Notes: generated by a model not told the origin, from the letters alone. A stretch of DNA of 7,745 nt from an uncultured Bacteroidales bacterium (GCA_947179195.1 CAMXAS010000055.1:1-7745); one strand, 5' to 3'. Shown: positions 1 to 7,321, numbered from the stretch's first letter. Translations and numbers: made by a program.

Positions 1-1
1 T

Positions 2-130
2 AATGATATAGAACACGAAATGCGCTGGCTGGCCTCGTGCGGTGGCGCCCGACGAAAGTTCGCGCGAGGTGAGCGCAGAGCCAAGTTTACTTGGACTATG
101 CCGAACTTCACACGAGCGAAGCGAGGGTAG
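2..130 (+). other. Possible 3' end of an unidentified gene running in from the left (or a spurious open frame)
   Basis: A plus-strand frame is open from base 2 to a TAG at 128-130, about 42 codons, and would run off the left edge. The first part (NDIEHEMRWLASCGG) could be the end of a real protein. The last part (GERRAKFTWTMPNFTRAKRG) is strongly basic, unlike a normal domain end, and lies on the palindromic tract described at 60-175. It could therefore be a repeat that happens to be read through. I recognise no family. Another plus-strand frame has a TAA at 1-3, so a left-hand gene could instead end exactly at the window edge. Confidence 0.2.
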
Positions 131-175
131 CAGCCGTAGGCGTGCGAGGAGTGACTTAGCGCTAGGGGGCCACTT
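60..175. repeat. Palindrome-rich intergenic tract, possible dispersed repeat
   Basis: This non-coding tract holds three copies of GCGAGG (64-69, 121-126, 144-149), a perfect small hairpin CCAAGT-TT-ACTTGG (81-94), and the 8-bp palindrome TAGCGCTA (157-164). Its GC-rich, purine-skewed composition differs from the AT-rich divergent promoter region at 3785-3926. The density of short symmetrical units suggests an interspersed intergenic repeat or a structured RNA. I have an impression of similar tracts in other Bacteroidales genomes but cannot verify it. No second copy exists in this window, so the repeat call rests on internal structure only. Confidence 0.3.
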
Positions 176-178
176 AAA

Positions 179-192
179 GTTCCACGTGAAAC
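179..192. promoter_or_regulatory. parS-like palindrome (candidate ParB binding site)
   Basis: The 14 bases GTTCCACGTGAAAC match the core of the widely conserved chromosomal parS site (consensus TGTTTCACGTGAAACA), including the C-for-T variant that I recall from Bacillus subtilis. Only the outermost positions of the 16-mer differ (A and G instead of T and A). ParB loads on such sites as a CTP-dependent clamp and drives origin segregation with ParA and SMC. The same bases can fold as CCACGT-GAA-ACGTGG (182-196), so the palindrome may instead be an RNA hairpin downstream of the DUF4175 gene. The match is seen directly; the function is inferred. Confidence 0.4.
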
Positions 193-205
193 GTGGGAAA
201 AAAAT

Positions 206-3200
206 TTAAAGAAAATACCCCTCTACCTTCTGCTTCAACAGCGGATGCAAAGGCGGCATCCTTTGCTGCAAGCCCTCGCGGCTACGGAGCAAATCCTCTT
301 CCTCGAACTCCCAATCCTCGATGCGGAACGGCTCCATCTCGCGGCCTTCCTTCGACTCGCGCCGCTCCTCTTTCTCGCGCTTCAACTCGGCGTTTTCGGC
401 CTCCAACAGCCGCGTCGCTATCTGCTGTTGCCGCAAGAGCATCTGCGGCGTCACCGCCTTGTGCACCAACTCGCGTTCGGTCCGCTCCATATCGCCCAAC
501 ACGCGCTGCAAATCGCCCTGGGCCTTGCCGCCCTGACGCTTCATCTCTTCCATCTGCTTCTGCAAGGCGCGCCGAATCATCTCCTGTTGGGCGGCCGCCC
601 GCATGAAAGCCTCGCTACTGACCTGCTGCCCCTGCATGGCTTTCTGCAAGGCCTCCAAGCCCCGGTTCAGGCTCTCCTGCATCTCCCTTAGCGAAGGCCC
701 TTCGCCGGGCTTCGTCTGGCCGCCCTCGCCGGACGCCGAACCCTTCTGCGACTCGTCGCCGCTCTCGGCCGCCCCGGCCCCCGCCTGCGGCTGCCCCTTG
801 CCACCGCTGCCCTGCATGGAAAGGCTCATCTGCATCCGGTCCAACGACTCGGAAAGGAGCAAGGCCAGTTCATTCAGGCCGTTCATGGCCCGCTGCTGCG
901 CGGCCTCGGCCTGCCGGTTCTGCGTGCGGTAATAGCGGTAGAGCGTCGTGTTCATCGTCAGCAAATCGGCCAAGGCCTTCTGACTGTCCCAACGCAAATG
1001 CTTGAGCACGCCCTGCGTGTGGACGGCCACCTGCGGCTGACGGACGCTCAACGCGCGGACGCTGTCCTCCACCTGCGTCACATCGCGGTTCAGACGGCTC
1101 TGCCGCCGGATGACCGTGCCGTAACGCGGGTCGGAGACCTCCATCTGCTGCAACAGCCCCATGATATCCTCCTGTTCGAACGACAGCCGCACGATTTCTT
1201 TGAGCAACAGCCGCAGGTATTCGGCATCTTCGGCGTCTTGGTCGGCCTGCATCGCGGCCTGCTGTTCCGCCAGATTGCGGCTCAAAGACTGCAAGCCTTC
1301 CGACGCCTTTTGCTGAGGGCCGGAGGCGACTTTGGGTTGATTCCGTTGCAGGGCGTCGCCGGCCTGTTGCATCTGCGCGCCCACGTCGTCCATCAGATCG
1401 GACGGCAGTTCGAACGGGAAAGGCCGCTTCAAGGCTTCGTTCTGCCCTTCGAGCGACTCTAACGTGCGACGCATCTCGTCGTAACGGCGGTTCAACGCGG
1501 CCTGTTCCTCCGCCAAAGCCGCCGCGGCCGAGTCCGACAGCGGCCGCCCGTCCTCCGACGCCTGTTCGGTCTGCGCCTGCAAGTCCCGTTGCGCCTGCGC
1601 CAAGGCCTCCAAATCGGCCGTCATCTTCTCCAAGCCCTTTTCAAATTCGAGCCGCTTGTAGATTTCCTTGTTGCGTTCCCAGTTGCGCACCAGGTCGCGG
1701 TGCTCCTCCTGCCACTGTTCCAAGGCCTCCACCACCTGCTCCTTGGGCGCGTTCTCCTGCAACCATTCTTCTATCTGCTGCAACTTCTGCAAGGCCTCCT
1801 CGTTCCACAGCTGCGCCATGAGTTCTTCGAGTTGCCGCTCCTCTTCGCGCAACCCGTCGCTGTATTCGGTCTTGTCGGCGCGCCGCTGCTGCTCCATGGC
1901 CTGCATCGCCTCGCGGTAAGCCTCCATCTGCGCCAGTTGCGCCTCCACCATGCGTTCCACCTTCTGACGGTCCGACCAGTCCCAGCCCGTATTCTCCAAG
2001 AGCGAGCGGCTCACGTCGCGGAAGCGCTCCGAAAAGGCCGCCTGCCCCGCCGACACCGAATCCAAGGCCCGCGCCAGCTGTTCGTGCTGCTCGCGCCACT
2101 GCTGTTGCGCCTCGTCGGCTTCGGCCACCCGGTAGGTGAACGTGCGGGATACCGCCGCCTTGTAGCCGCCGTAGGGGTCGTTGTCGCGCACCTCCAACTC
2201 GTAGAAGACCGAGGCGCCCGCCGGCAACGCCCACGTGTCGGGCGCCACGCCATAGACGAAGCGTGCCCAGCGGCCGTTTTCCGAAAAGAATAATTTGGCG
2301 TGACCCGACGGGGATGCCGTCTGACCCGACGCGGAACCCATGCCGCCGTGAAACAGCGTGTCGGTATATATGAATTTGCCGTCCTCGTCCTTGACGCGGA
2401 ACAAAAGGCTGTAAAAGCCGTAGTCGTCGGAAATCTCGCCCTGCAGGATGCTCTCGTAGAGGCCGGCCGCCTCCGCCGGCGGCACCGTCCCCTCCGCCTC
2501 GATGCGCGGGTAGCGGTCTTCCCACACCTCGGTGCGGCAGACCACCGTGTCGGCACGGCGGTAAGCCGAAGCCCGCGGCACGAACTTATAAAGCGACGAC
2601 CGCAGCGCCGTCGTCTCAAAAACGAACGCCTGCCCCGAATCCGGAACGGCCGCCGCTTCCAGCCCGCGCCGCGCCGCCTGCACCGCCGCCTCAGGCGTTT
2701 CCGTGTCAAGGGCCTCCGTCACGACCTCCAGGCCCGACGCCTCGGTCCAGACCATGCGCCAGCGCATCCGCGTGCCGTAGGGCAAGCCCGTTTCCGCCAG
2801 CTCCGACACCGCGTCGATGCGGCGCGGCGCGAGCCCCGTGTAAGCCGGGTACGTCAAATCCAGCGTCAGCGACGTGAGCACCGCCGGCGGCACCACGCTC
2901 AGCCGGTAGGGCGGGCTCACGAAACGTCCCGCCACCAGCCGGAACACGACATCCCGATAGAGCGGCTCGAACGTATAGGTGTAACGCCCGGCGGCCACCG
3001 TCCGGCAGTCGGCCCGGAAGCCCCGTCCCGGCGCGTCCGCCGTTTCCACCTCATCCGGCTCAATCCATACCGCTATGGCCGACGGCAGCCAATCCCCTTC
3101 GGCCGCCGCCTGCAACCGGTAGCGTTCGCCGTAAGGCACCCTCAGAACGCTGTCTTCCAAACGGATGCTGAACGGAAACTCCCGCGCGAACGTCTGACGC

Positions 3201-3784
3201 GGGTGCATCAGCCGCCTGGAGGAGCCGCCCAGCACCGAGGGGAAAAGGCAGGCGGCGGCCACCGTCAACAGGAGCGGGACGCCCAACAGGAAGTACAGCG
3301 GCCTCAGCTGCGCAGGCTTGAAAACGGACGTGAAACGATAGGTGCGGAAACCGGCCGAAATCTGCTCGATGGCGGCCGCGGCCAAGACCGGCGTGTTGTC
3401 GCTTATTTCCTTTAACTCCAAGACATTGCACAGCCTGTCGTCCAAGTCCGGAAAATGCGCCGACAGCAGGCGGGCGGCTTCCTTGTGGCTCATGCGCCCG
3501 CCGCCGAAACGCCGCCAGAGCGGCAGCCCCACCTGCCAGGCCACGGTGCCCGCCCCCGCCGTCACGTACAGCCAAAACAGAAACGTCCGCAAGGCCGACG
3601 GCGAGCCCGAAACGGCCCCCGCTCCGCCGCCGAAGAACAACAGCGACTCCGCGGCCGCCATCAACAGGAACAACAGCAACAGCGCCGCCGCCGACCGCAA
3701 AATCCCCTTCCGGATTTCATAGCCGTAATACCGGTCGATAAACGCATCCAGCTGCGCGATGAACGCTTCGTAATTCGTGGCCAT
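206..3784 (-). CDS. DUF4175 family membrane-anchored coiled-coil protein
   Basis: This predicted inner-membrane protein has 1192 residues, and its function is unknown. Hydrophobic helices lie at about 31-50, 66-85 and 163-183. Between the second and third sits a family-typical stretch ending HFPDLDDRLCNVLELKE (110-126). The beta-rich middle (about 200-560) carries YPAYTGL (312-318), ISDDYGF (451-457) and YELEVRDNDPYGG (528-540), which I associate with DUF4175. From about 560 to the end it is Gln/Glu-rich coiled coil, broken by a Gly/Ser-rich linker near 993-1030. The end (HPLLKQKVEGYFL) resembles the family's usual C-terminus. I chose the ATG at 3782-3784 because the frame's 41 extra upstream codons read through the AT-rich promoter region and precede the conserved start MATNYEAF. 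A candidate -7 box lies about 30 bp upstream. No canonical terminator follows the stop: a T-run precedes, rather than follows, the hairpin at 182-196. The family call is firm; a role in the envelope is inferred. Confidence 0.85.
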   Translation of the reverse strand: MATNYEAFIAQLDAFIDRYYGYEIRKGILRSAAALLLLFLLMAAAESLLFFGGGAGAVSGSPSALRTFLFWLYVTAGAGTVAWQVGLPLWRRFGGGRMSHKEAARLLSAHFPDLDDRLCNVLELKEISDNTPVLAAAAIEQISAGFRTYRFTSVFKPAQLRPLYFLLGVPLLLTVAAACLFPSVLGGSSRRLMHPRQTFAREFPFSIRLEDSVLRVPYGERYRLQAAAEGDWLPSAIAVWIEPDEVETADAPGRGFRADCRTVAAGRYTYTFEPLYRDVVFRLVAGRFVSPPYRLSVVPPAVLTSLTLDLTYPAYTGLAPRRIDAVSELAETGLPYGTRMRWRMVWTEASGLEVVTEALDTETPEAAVQAARRGLEAAAVPDSGQAFVFETTALRSSLYKFVPRASAYRRADTVVCRTEVWEDRYPRIEAEGTVPPAEAAGLYESILQGEISDDYGFYSLLFRVKDEDGKFIYTDTLFHGGMGSASGQTASPSGHAKLFFSENGRWARFVYGVAPDTWALPAGASVFYELEVRDNDPYGGYKAAVSRTFTYRVAEADEAQQQWREQHEQLARALDSVSAGQAAFSERFRDVSRSLLENTGWDWSDRQKVERMVEAQLAQMEAYREAMQAMEQQRRADKTEYSDGLREEERQLEELMAQLWNEEALQKLQQIEEWLQENAPKEQVVEALEQWQEEHRDLVRNWERNKEIYKRLEFEKGLEKMTADLEALAQAQRDLQAQTEQASEDGRPLSDSAAAALAEEQAALNRRYDEMRRTLESLEGQNEALKRPFPFELPSDLMDDVGAQMQQAGDALQRNQPKVASGPQQKASEGLQSLSRNLAEQQAAMQADQDAEDAEYLRLLLKEIVRLSFEQEDIMGLLQQMEVSDPRYGTVIRRQSRLNRDVTQVEDSVRALSVRQPQVAVHTQGVLKHLRWDSQKALADLLTMNTTLYRYYRTQNRQAEAAQQRAMNGLNELALLLSESLDRMQMSLSMQGSGGKGQPQAGAGAAESGDESQKGSASGEGGQTKPGEGPSLREMQESLNRGLEALQKAMQGQQVSSEAFMRAAAQQEMIRRALQKQMEEMKRQGGKAQGDLQRVLGDMERTERELVHKAVTPQMLLRQQQIATRLLEAENAELKREKEERRESKEGREMEPFRIEDWEFEEEDLLRSREGLQQRMPPLHPLLKQKVEGYFL

Positions 3785-3814
3785 TTCCTGTTTTTCCAAA
3801 ATCCGCCTTGGATG

Positions 3815-3822
3815 CAAAATTA
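3815..3822 (-). promoter_or_regulatory. Candidate Bacteroidetes -7 promoter element for the DUF4175 gene
   Basis: On the minus strand these bases read TAATTTTG, an exact match to the Bacteroidetes sigma-ABfr -7 consensus TAnnTTTG. It lies about 30 bp upstream of the chosen ATG, giving a leader of roughly 25 nt. I see no good TTTG -33 element at the expected spacing, so the call rests on the -7 box and its position. It supports the downstream start for the DUF4175 gene. Confidence 0.45.
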
Positions 3823-3849
3823 AGGAAATTGCATTTAATCGCCCTTTAA

Positions 3850-3882
3850 TTCGTACTTTATCTGAAAATTTTATTATTTTTG
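3850..3882 (+). promoter_or_regulatory. Candidate Bacteroidetes promoter for the Cbp1-like lipoprotein gene
   Basis: Bases 3875-3882 read TATTTTTG, matching the Bacteroidetes -7 consensus TAnnTTTG. TTCG at 3850-3853 is a three-of-four match to the -33 TTTG element with a 21-nt spacer. Transcription would start near 3888-3890, leaving a leader of about 37 nt that ends in an A-rich stretch before the ATG at 3927, as is usual in this phylum where Shine-Dalgarno sequences are weak. Confidence 0.5.
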
Positions 3883-3926
3883 CAAGTTGCATTGAACCGC
3901 AACGCAAATTTTAAAAACGGAAAACC

Positions 3927-5018
3927 ATGAAAAGAATGTACGTGCAAACGGGTCTTATGGGCATGGCTCTCGCGGCCTTGATGACCTTGACCTCTTGTAA
4001 GATTGTCCGCACGGCCGACTACAACAAACTGATTGAAGACAACCTGATGATGACCGAGAGCATCTTCCGCTCCGACTCCATCCAGAACTGCTTCATGAGC
4101 GCTTACGCCGAGATAGAACGCAACATCGACGAAATCAAGGTTCGGGAAAAGATGATCGTTCAAGCCAACGAAGAAGGCCCGATCGACCAGCAGCAGAAAA
4201 TCCTGAACGACATCGCCGAAATCGGCAAGCTCATGGAATCGAACCGCAAGCAATTGCGTCAGATGCAGAGTCTGCGCAAACAGCTGATCGAATCCAAGAA
4301 ACAGACGGCGCGTCTGCAAGAAAGATCGGCTCAGTTGCAGGATCAGAACACGCGTCTGCAGGAAGAAAACCGCCAGTTGCGCGAAAGCAGCAAGGTGCCT
4401 ACGCCCCAGCCGGCCGTCGCCCCGGCGCCCGCCACGAACAACCAGGCCGAAAAACTGGCTTACTACGAACGTGAGAACCAACGTCTGGCCGAATTGAACA
4501 AACAGCTCGAAGAACAGATTGCGGGCCTGAAGAACAAGGTAACCGAAAGCGAAGCCCGCATCGAAAGCCTCCAGGAAGAACTGGCGTTGCTGAAAGACGC
4601 CTATGCCGCCCTGCAGGCCATCAACGATTCGTTACAGCTTGAAATCATCCGTTACCAGAAGGAAATCGAGAGCAAAGACAGCGAACTGGCCAGCAAGGAC
4701 AACGAAATCGCCACGCTCAACAGCATGGTGTCCACGGCTTACTACTTCGTAGGTACCGCCAAGGACATCAAGGCCAAGGGCATTTTGGACAAGAAAACCA
4801 TCAACCCGAATGTCAAGATTTCCAGCTTCACCCGCATCGACAACTACAACGACGAGCGGACGATAGAGACGAAATCCGCGAAAGTGGTTCTGATGAGCAC
4901 GCACCCCTCGGGCAGCTACACGATCAACAACAAGAACCCGAAGAACGTGGTCATCGAAATCAAGGATCCGGCCAAGTTCTGGAGCATCACGCGCTTCTGC
5001 ATCATTCAGAAGAAATAA
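3927..5018 (+). CDS. Cbp1-like coiled-coil lipoprotein (putative collagen-binding adhesin family)
   Basis: This 363-residue protein is a predicted lipoprotein. A basic start and hydrophobic stretch (about 8-20) lead to the lipobox L21-T22-S23-C24, with Cys24 the lipid-attachment residue. There is no acidic K(D/E)(D/E)-type Bacteroidetes surface-export signal just after the Cys, so surface exposure is not assured. Two coiled-coil stretches (about 86-153 and 173-267) are split by a Pro/Ala linker (158-170). The C-terminal domain (about 268-363, with AYYFVGT, FTRID, STHPSGSYTI and DPAKFWSITRF) resembles the end of Bacteroidales proteins annotated as Cbp1 collagen-binding glycoprotein adhesins. 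Two sites fit the Bacteroidales O-glycosylation rule D(S/T)(A/I/L/V/M/T): D50-S51-I52 and D234-S235-L236. It is transcribed divergently from the DUF4175 gene. The lipoprotein and family calls are good, but collagen binding is only inherited from the family name; a general envelope scaffold is equally possible. Confidence 0.7.
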   Translation: MKRMYVQTGLMGMALAALMTLTSCKIVRTADYNKLIEDNLMMTESIFRSDSIQNCFMSAYAEIERNIDEIKVREKMIVQANEEGPIDQQQKILNDIAEIGKLMESNRKQLRQMQSLRKQLIESKKQTARLQERSAQLQDQNTRLQEENRQLRESSKVPTPQPAVAPAPATNNQAEKLAYYERENQRLAELNKQLEEQIAGLKNKVTESEARIESLQEELALLKDAYAALQAINDSLQLEIIRYQKEIESKDSELASKDNEIATLNSMVSTAYYFVGTAKDIKAKGILDKKTINPNVKISSFTRIDNYNDERTIETKSAKVVLMSTHPSGSYTINNKNPKNVVIEIKDPAKFWSITRFCIIQKK

Positions 5019-5033
5019 GGGCTTGACGGTTGA

Positions 5034-5051
5034 GGTCGCCTCCGGGTGACC
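5034..5051 (+). other. Post-stop hairpin with a UCCG tetraloop
   Basis: The arms GGTCGCC (5034-5040) and GGTGACC (5045-5051) form a 7-bp stem with one G-U wobble and a UCCG loop closed by C-G, a member of the stable UNCG tetraloop class. It starts 16 bases after the lipoprotein stop codon and ends just before the terminator. It could protect the mRNA 3' end or assist termination. Confidence 0.4.
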
Positions 5052-5056
5052 CTACG

Positions 5057-5095
5057 AAAAAAGCGGTTGGATAGATGTCCAACCGCTTTTTTTTT
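5057..5095. terminator. Bidirectional intrinsic terminator between the lipoprotein gene and the deoC operon
   Basis: The arms AGCGGTTGGA (5062-5071) and TCCAACCGCT (5078-5087) pair perfectly over 10 bp around a 6-nt loop (TAGATG). Nine T bases (5087-5095) follow on the plus strand and a six-base A run (5057-5062) precedes, so each strand has a GC-rich stem followed by a U tract. It ends the plus-strand lipoprotein transcript and the convergent minus-strand operon whose last gene, deoC, stops at 5140. Confidence 0.9.
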
Positions 5096-5139
5096 ATGGC
5101 CTTGAACCGCCTGCCTTTGGTGCTGGCCGGCCGGCGGCA

Positions 5140-5937
5140 TTACGCCAAGCCCGCGCCCTTCGCCAAGGCGTCGGCCAGGCGGCTCGCGCCGATGCGGAAC
5201 AGGTCGGGCCGCAGCCAATCCTCGCCCAAGACGGCGTAGAGCAGACGGAAGTAAGGCAATACGGCCTCCACCGTCGAGATGCCGCCGGCCGGCTTGATGC
5301 CGATGCGGCGGCCGCCCTGTTCATGATGTTCCTTTATGACACGCAGCATGACGTAGAAAGCCTCCGGCGTGGCCGATACCGCTATCTTGCCCGTGGAGGT
5401 CTTGATGAAGTCGGCGCCGCTACTGATGGCCAGGCGGGCGGCCGCCGCCACCGCGTCCAAATCCGGCAAGGCGCCGGTCTCCAAAATCACCTTCAGATGC
5501 TTGTCGCCGCAAACGGCCTTCATGGCCTTGATTTCATCGCCGGCCCGGCGGCTGTCACCCTCAAGGAACGCCCCCTGCGCCAACACCATGTCCATCTCGT
5601 CCGCGCCTTGTGCCAGCACGTAACGGGCTTCAGCCAGCTTCAGTTCCAACGGCAGTTGGGAAGCCGGAAAGCCGCCCACGACACAGGCCGTCCGGATGCC
5701 GCTGCCCTTCAACGTTTCGGCCACCAGGCCCGCATAATACGGATAGACGCATACGCCGCCCGTTCGGTAGCGCAAGGCCTTTTGACAAAGGTCGCGCACG
5801 CGCGCGTGCGTGTCGGTTCCCTCCAAGGTCGTCAAATCCAAAAAGCCCAGCAGACGGGCACAAATCTCCTGCTCGGAAAAAGGAAGCGGCTCATTTAAAA
5901 TATCCGCTATCTCTTTCCGCACCGTATTGATATCCAT
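5140..5937 (-). CDS. deoC: Deoxyribose-phosphate aldolase
   Basis: This cytosolic class I aldolase (EC 4.1.2.4) cleaves 2-deoxyribose 5-phosphate to glyceraldehyde 3-phosphate and acetaldehyde, the last step of deoxynucleoside catabolism. At 265 residues it is close to E. coli DeoC (259). Key elements are present: DLTTLEGTDT near the N-terminus (34-43), the strand with Cys63 (VCVYP), Asp116 in DEMDMV (equivalent to E. coli Asp102), the Schiff-base Lys179 in FIKTSTGK (E. coli Lys167), and the partner Lys215 in GIKPAGG (E. coli Lys201). The C-terminus ends GAGLA without the terminal Tyr of the E. coli enzyme. The ATG lies 7 bp after the stop of the LutB-like gene, so it is the last gene of an operon with that gene and rpiB, and it ends at the shared terminator. 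No operator is visible; the promoter is probably upstream of rpiB. Confidence 0.95.
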   Translation of the reverse strand: MDINTVRKEIADILNEPLPFSEQEICARLLGFLDLTTLEGTDTHARVRDLCQKALRYRTGGVCVYPYYAGLVAETLKGSGIRTACVVGGFPASQLPLELKLAEARYVLAQGADEMDMVLAQGAFLEGDSRRAGDEIKAMKAVCGDKHLKVILETGALPDLDAVAAAARLAISSGADFIKTSTGKIAVSATPEAFYVMLRVIKEHHEQGGRRIGIKPAGGISTVEAVLPYFRLLYAVLGEDWLRPDLFRIGASRLADALAKGAGLA

Positions 5938-5944
5938 AACCGCA

Positions 5945-7321
5945 TTATTTGTTCTGTGAAGTATATATACCGGACGCTTCCGACCACAACACGTGGAAAC
6001 TCTTCTGACTGAAATCCGGAAAGACCCGCTGCGCGCCGAATTCCTTCTTGATGCCGCTGGCCTTCAATACGAACTTGTTGTAAGGCGACTCCATGGCCTT
6101 ACGCTTCAAAAACATCTTTTTCAACGTCTTGACCTGCGATTTGTTCAGGCCGAAGCCGTGCCCCCTGCCGACGGCCTCCCGCCGGTTGAACAGGATGAGT
6201 TCCGGCAGCGGAATGCGCACCGGGCACACTTCCTGACACTTGCCGCACAGCGTGCAGGCGAAGCTCAGATAGGCGTATTTGTCGAAGCCGCGCTCAATCG
6301 GCAAGGCCACGCACGCCAACGGATTGTCGTGGTTCTCATGGCCGTTCTCGCCCGATTTGGACTTGACGAACTTGAAGACCGGGCACAGGGCCTCGCACGC
6401 CCCGCAGCGGATGCAGTTCAATATCGTGCGTTGATCCTTGTAACCCATGATTTTGCTGCGGCCGTTATCCACCCATATCACATACATCTCTTCCGGCCCG
6501 TCAATTTCGCCTTCCTGCTTCGGCCCCCTTACAATCGTCTGGTTCCAAGGCAGGTAATCGCCGTACCGGTGCGTGGATTTCAAGGCGTTGAGCAGTTCGA
6601 GTTCCGTCACCGAGGAAATGAGGCGGTCGATGCCGGCCACCACAATCTGTATTTTACTGAAACTGTTCTGTATGGCTAATTCGCCGGTCTGATCCAGGAA
6701 CACGACCCCGCCTATATCGGCCACGAGGCTGTCGGCCGCCATGATGGAGATGGCATCGTCGTAAGCCTTGTTCAGCGACTGTTTCTTATAGAGATCCAAC
6801 ACGTTGACCGTATTGCCGCTGAATTTCTCGGCCTGCAGTTTTTTAATCAGACCTTTGTTGATGTTTTCGGACGTTTCCGGGTGAACCGGCGCGAAGAGAC
6901 GGTGCAGCGATAACATCGTGTAGTCCTGCCCCTTCTCGCTGAGGTAGGCTTCGAGCCCTATCTCGTCCAAAATGGGCTCCGAGGAAAGCAACAACTGCTT
7001 GCGCGTGTGTTGCGAAAGGATAAACGCGATTTCGTTCAGCGCACCGGCGGCGTTTTCGGCATAAATCACCTTGCCGCCGCCGGCCGTGAACCTTCCCTCG
7101 AACTCAATCAGATTGTCGTGCAGATTCTTGATACCCTTGTATTTATAGAATGCCGCACGCTTCTTGGCCATGTCAAAGCGCGTATAATAGGAAGGCGCGT
7201 TGGCGACGAGTTTTTCGTAGTACTCCCCTACCGATTCGTAAACCGAATAGTCCGCCTTGCTTCTGACCGCATTGACGCCGCGTTCGTAAAAACGCCGGTA
7301 ATGGTCTTTGAGTTCGCTCAT
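5945..7321 (-). CDS. Divergent LutB/LldF-like protein (LUD domain plus two 4Fe-4S motifs)
   Basis: This 458-residue protein joins an N-terminal LUD domain (about 55-300) to a 2[4Fe-4S] ferredoxin-like region. The LUD part contains QIVVAGIDRLI (225-235), GPKQEGEIDGPEEM (266-279) and DNGRS (285-289), as in LutB. The cluster cysteines are C303, C306, C309, C313 and C356, C359, C362, C366, each ending in CP. LutB, with LutA and LutC, oxidises L-lactate to pyruvate in the cytosol, and the clusters pass electrons. From memory of the family, the HxY...PGPIG motif that normally lies between the clusters is absent; this protein has an Asn/His/Gly-rich stretch with an extra C337 instead. The usual ETDLGEYI-type segment is also not seen (LSLHRLFA at 137-144). 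No lutA or lutC is present in the window. It sits 13 bp after rpiB and 7 bp before deoC, so it is co-transcribed with sugar-phosphate enzymes. The architecture is certain; lactate oxidation is not. Confidence 0.75.
   Translation of the reverse strand: MSELKDHYRRFYERGVNAVRSKADYSVYESVGEYYEKLVANAPSYYTRFDMAKKRAAFYKYKGIKNLHDNLIEFEGRFTAGGGKVIYAENAAGALNEIAFILSQHTRKQLLLSSEPILDEIGLEAYLSEKGQDYTMLSLHRLFAPVHPETSENINKGLIKKLQAEKFSGNTVNVLDLYKKQSLNKAYDDAISIMAADSLVADIGGVVFLDQTGELAIQNSFSKIQIVVAGIDRLISSVTELELLNALKSTHRYGDYLPWNQTIVRGPKQEGEIDGPEEMYVIWVDNGRSKIMGYKDQRTILNCIRCGACEALCPVFKFVKSKSGENGHENHDNPLACVALPIERGFDKYAYLSFACTLCGKCQEVCPVRIPLPELILFNRREAVGRGHGFGLNKSQVKTLKKMFLKRKAMESPYNKFVLKASGIKKEFGAQRVFPDFSQKSFHVLWSEASGIYTSQNK

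Noticed and set aside
180..205. The hairpin at 182-196 as an intrinsic terminator for the DUF4175 gene
   Set aside because: In the minus-strand direction the T-run comes before the stem rather than after it, and only a short mixed sequence follows. In the plus direction the stem is followed by A bases.
1589..3415. Long plus-strand open frames (1589-2293 and 2300-3415) opposite the DUF4175 gene
   Set aside because: They are low-complexity Arg/Leu/His-rich translations typical of the antisense of GC-rich coding DNA. They overlap a clearly conserved minus-strand gene and show no domain motif.
3785..3907. A 41-codon N-terminal extension of the DUF4175 protein starting at 3907
   Set aside because: It would cover the AT-rich divergent region and the candidate promoters and would put a basic segment before the family-typical start MATNYEAF. 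The internal ATG at 3784 fits better.
3858..4481. Minus-strand open frame of 207 codons opposite the lipoprotein gene
   Set aside because: It is the antisense shadow of coiled-coil codons, and the plus strand has a lipobox, coiled coils and a conserved C-terminal domain.
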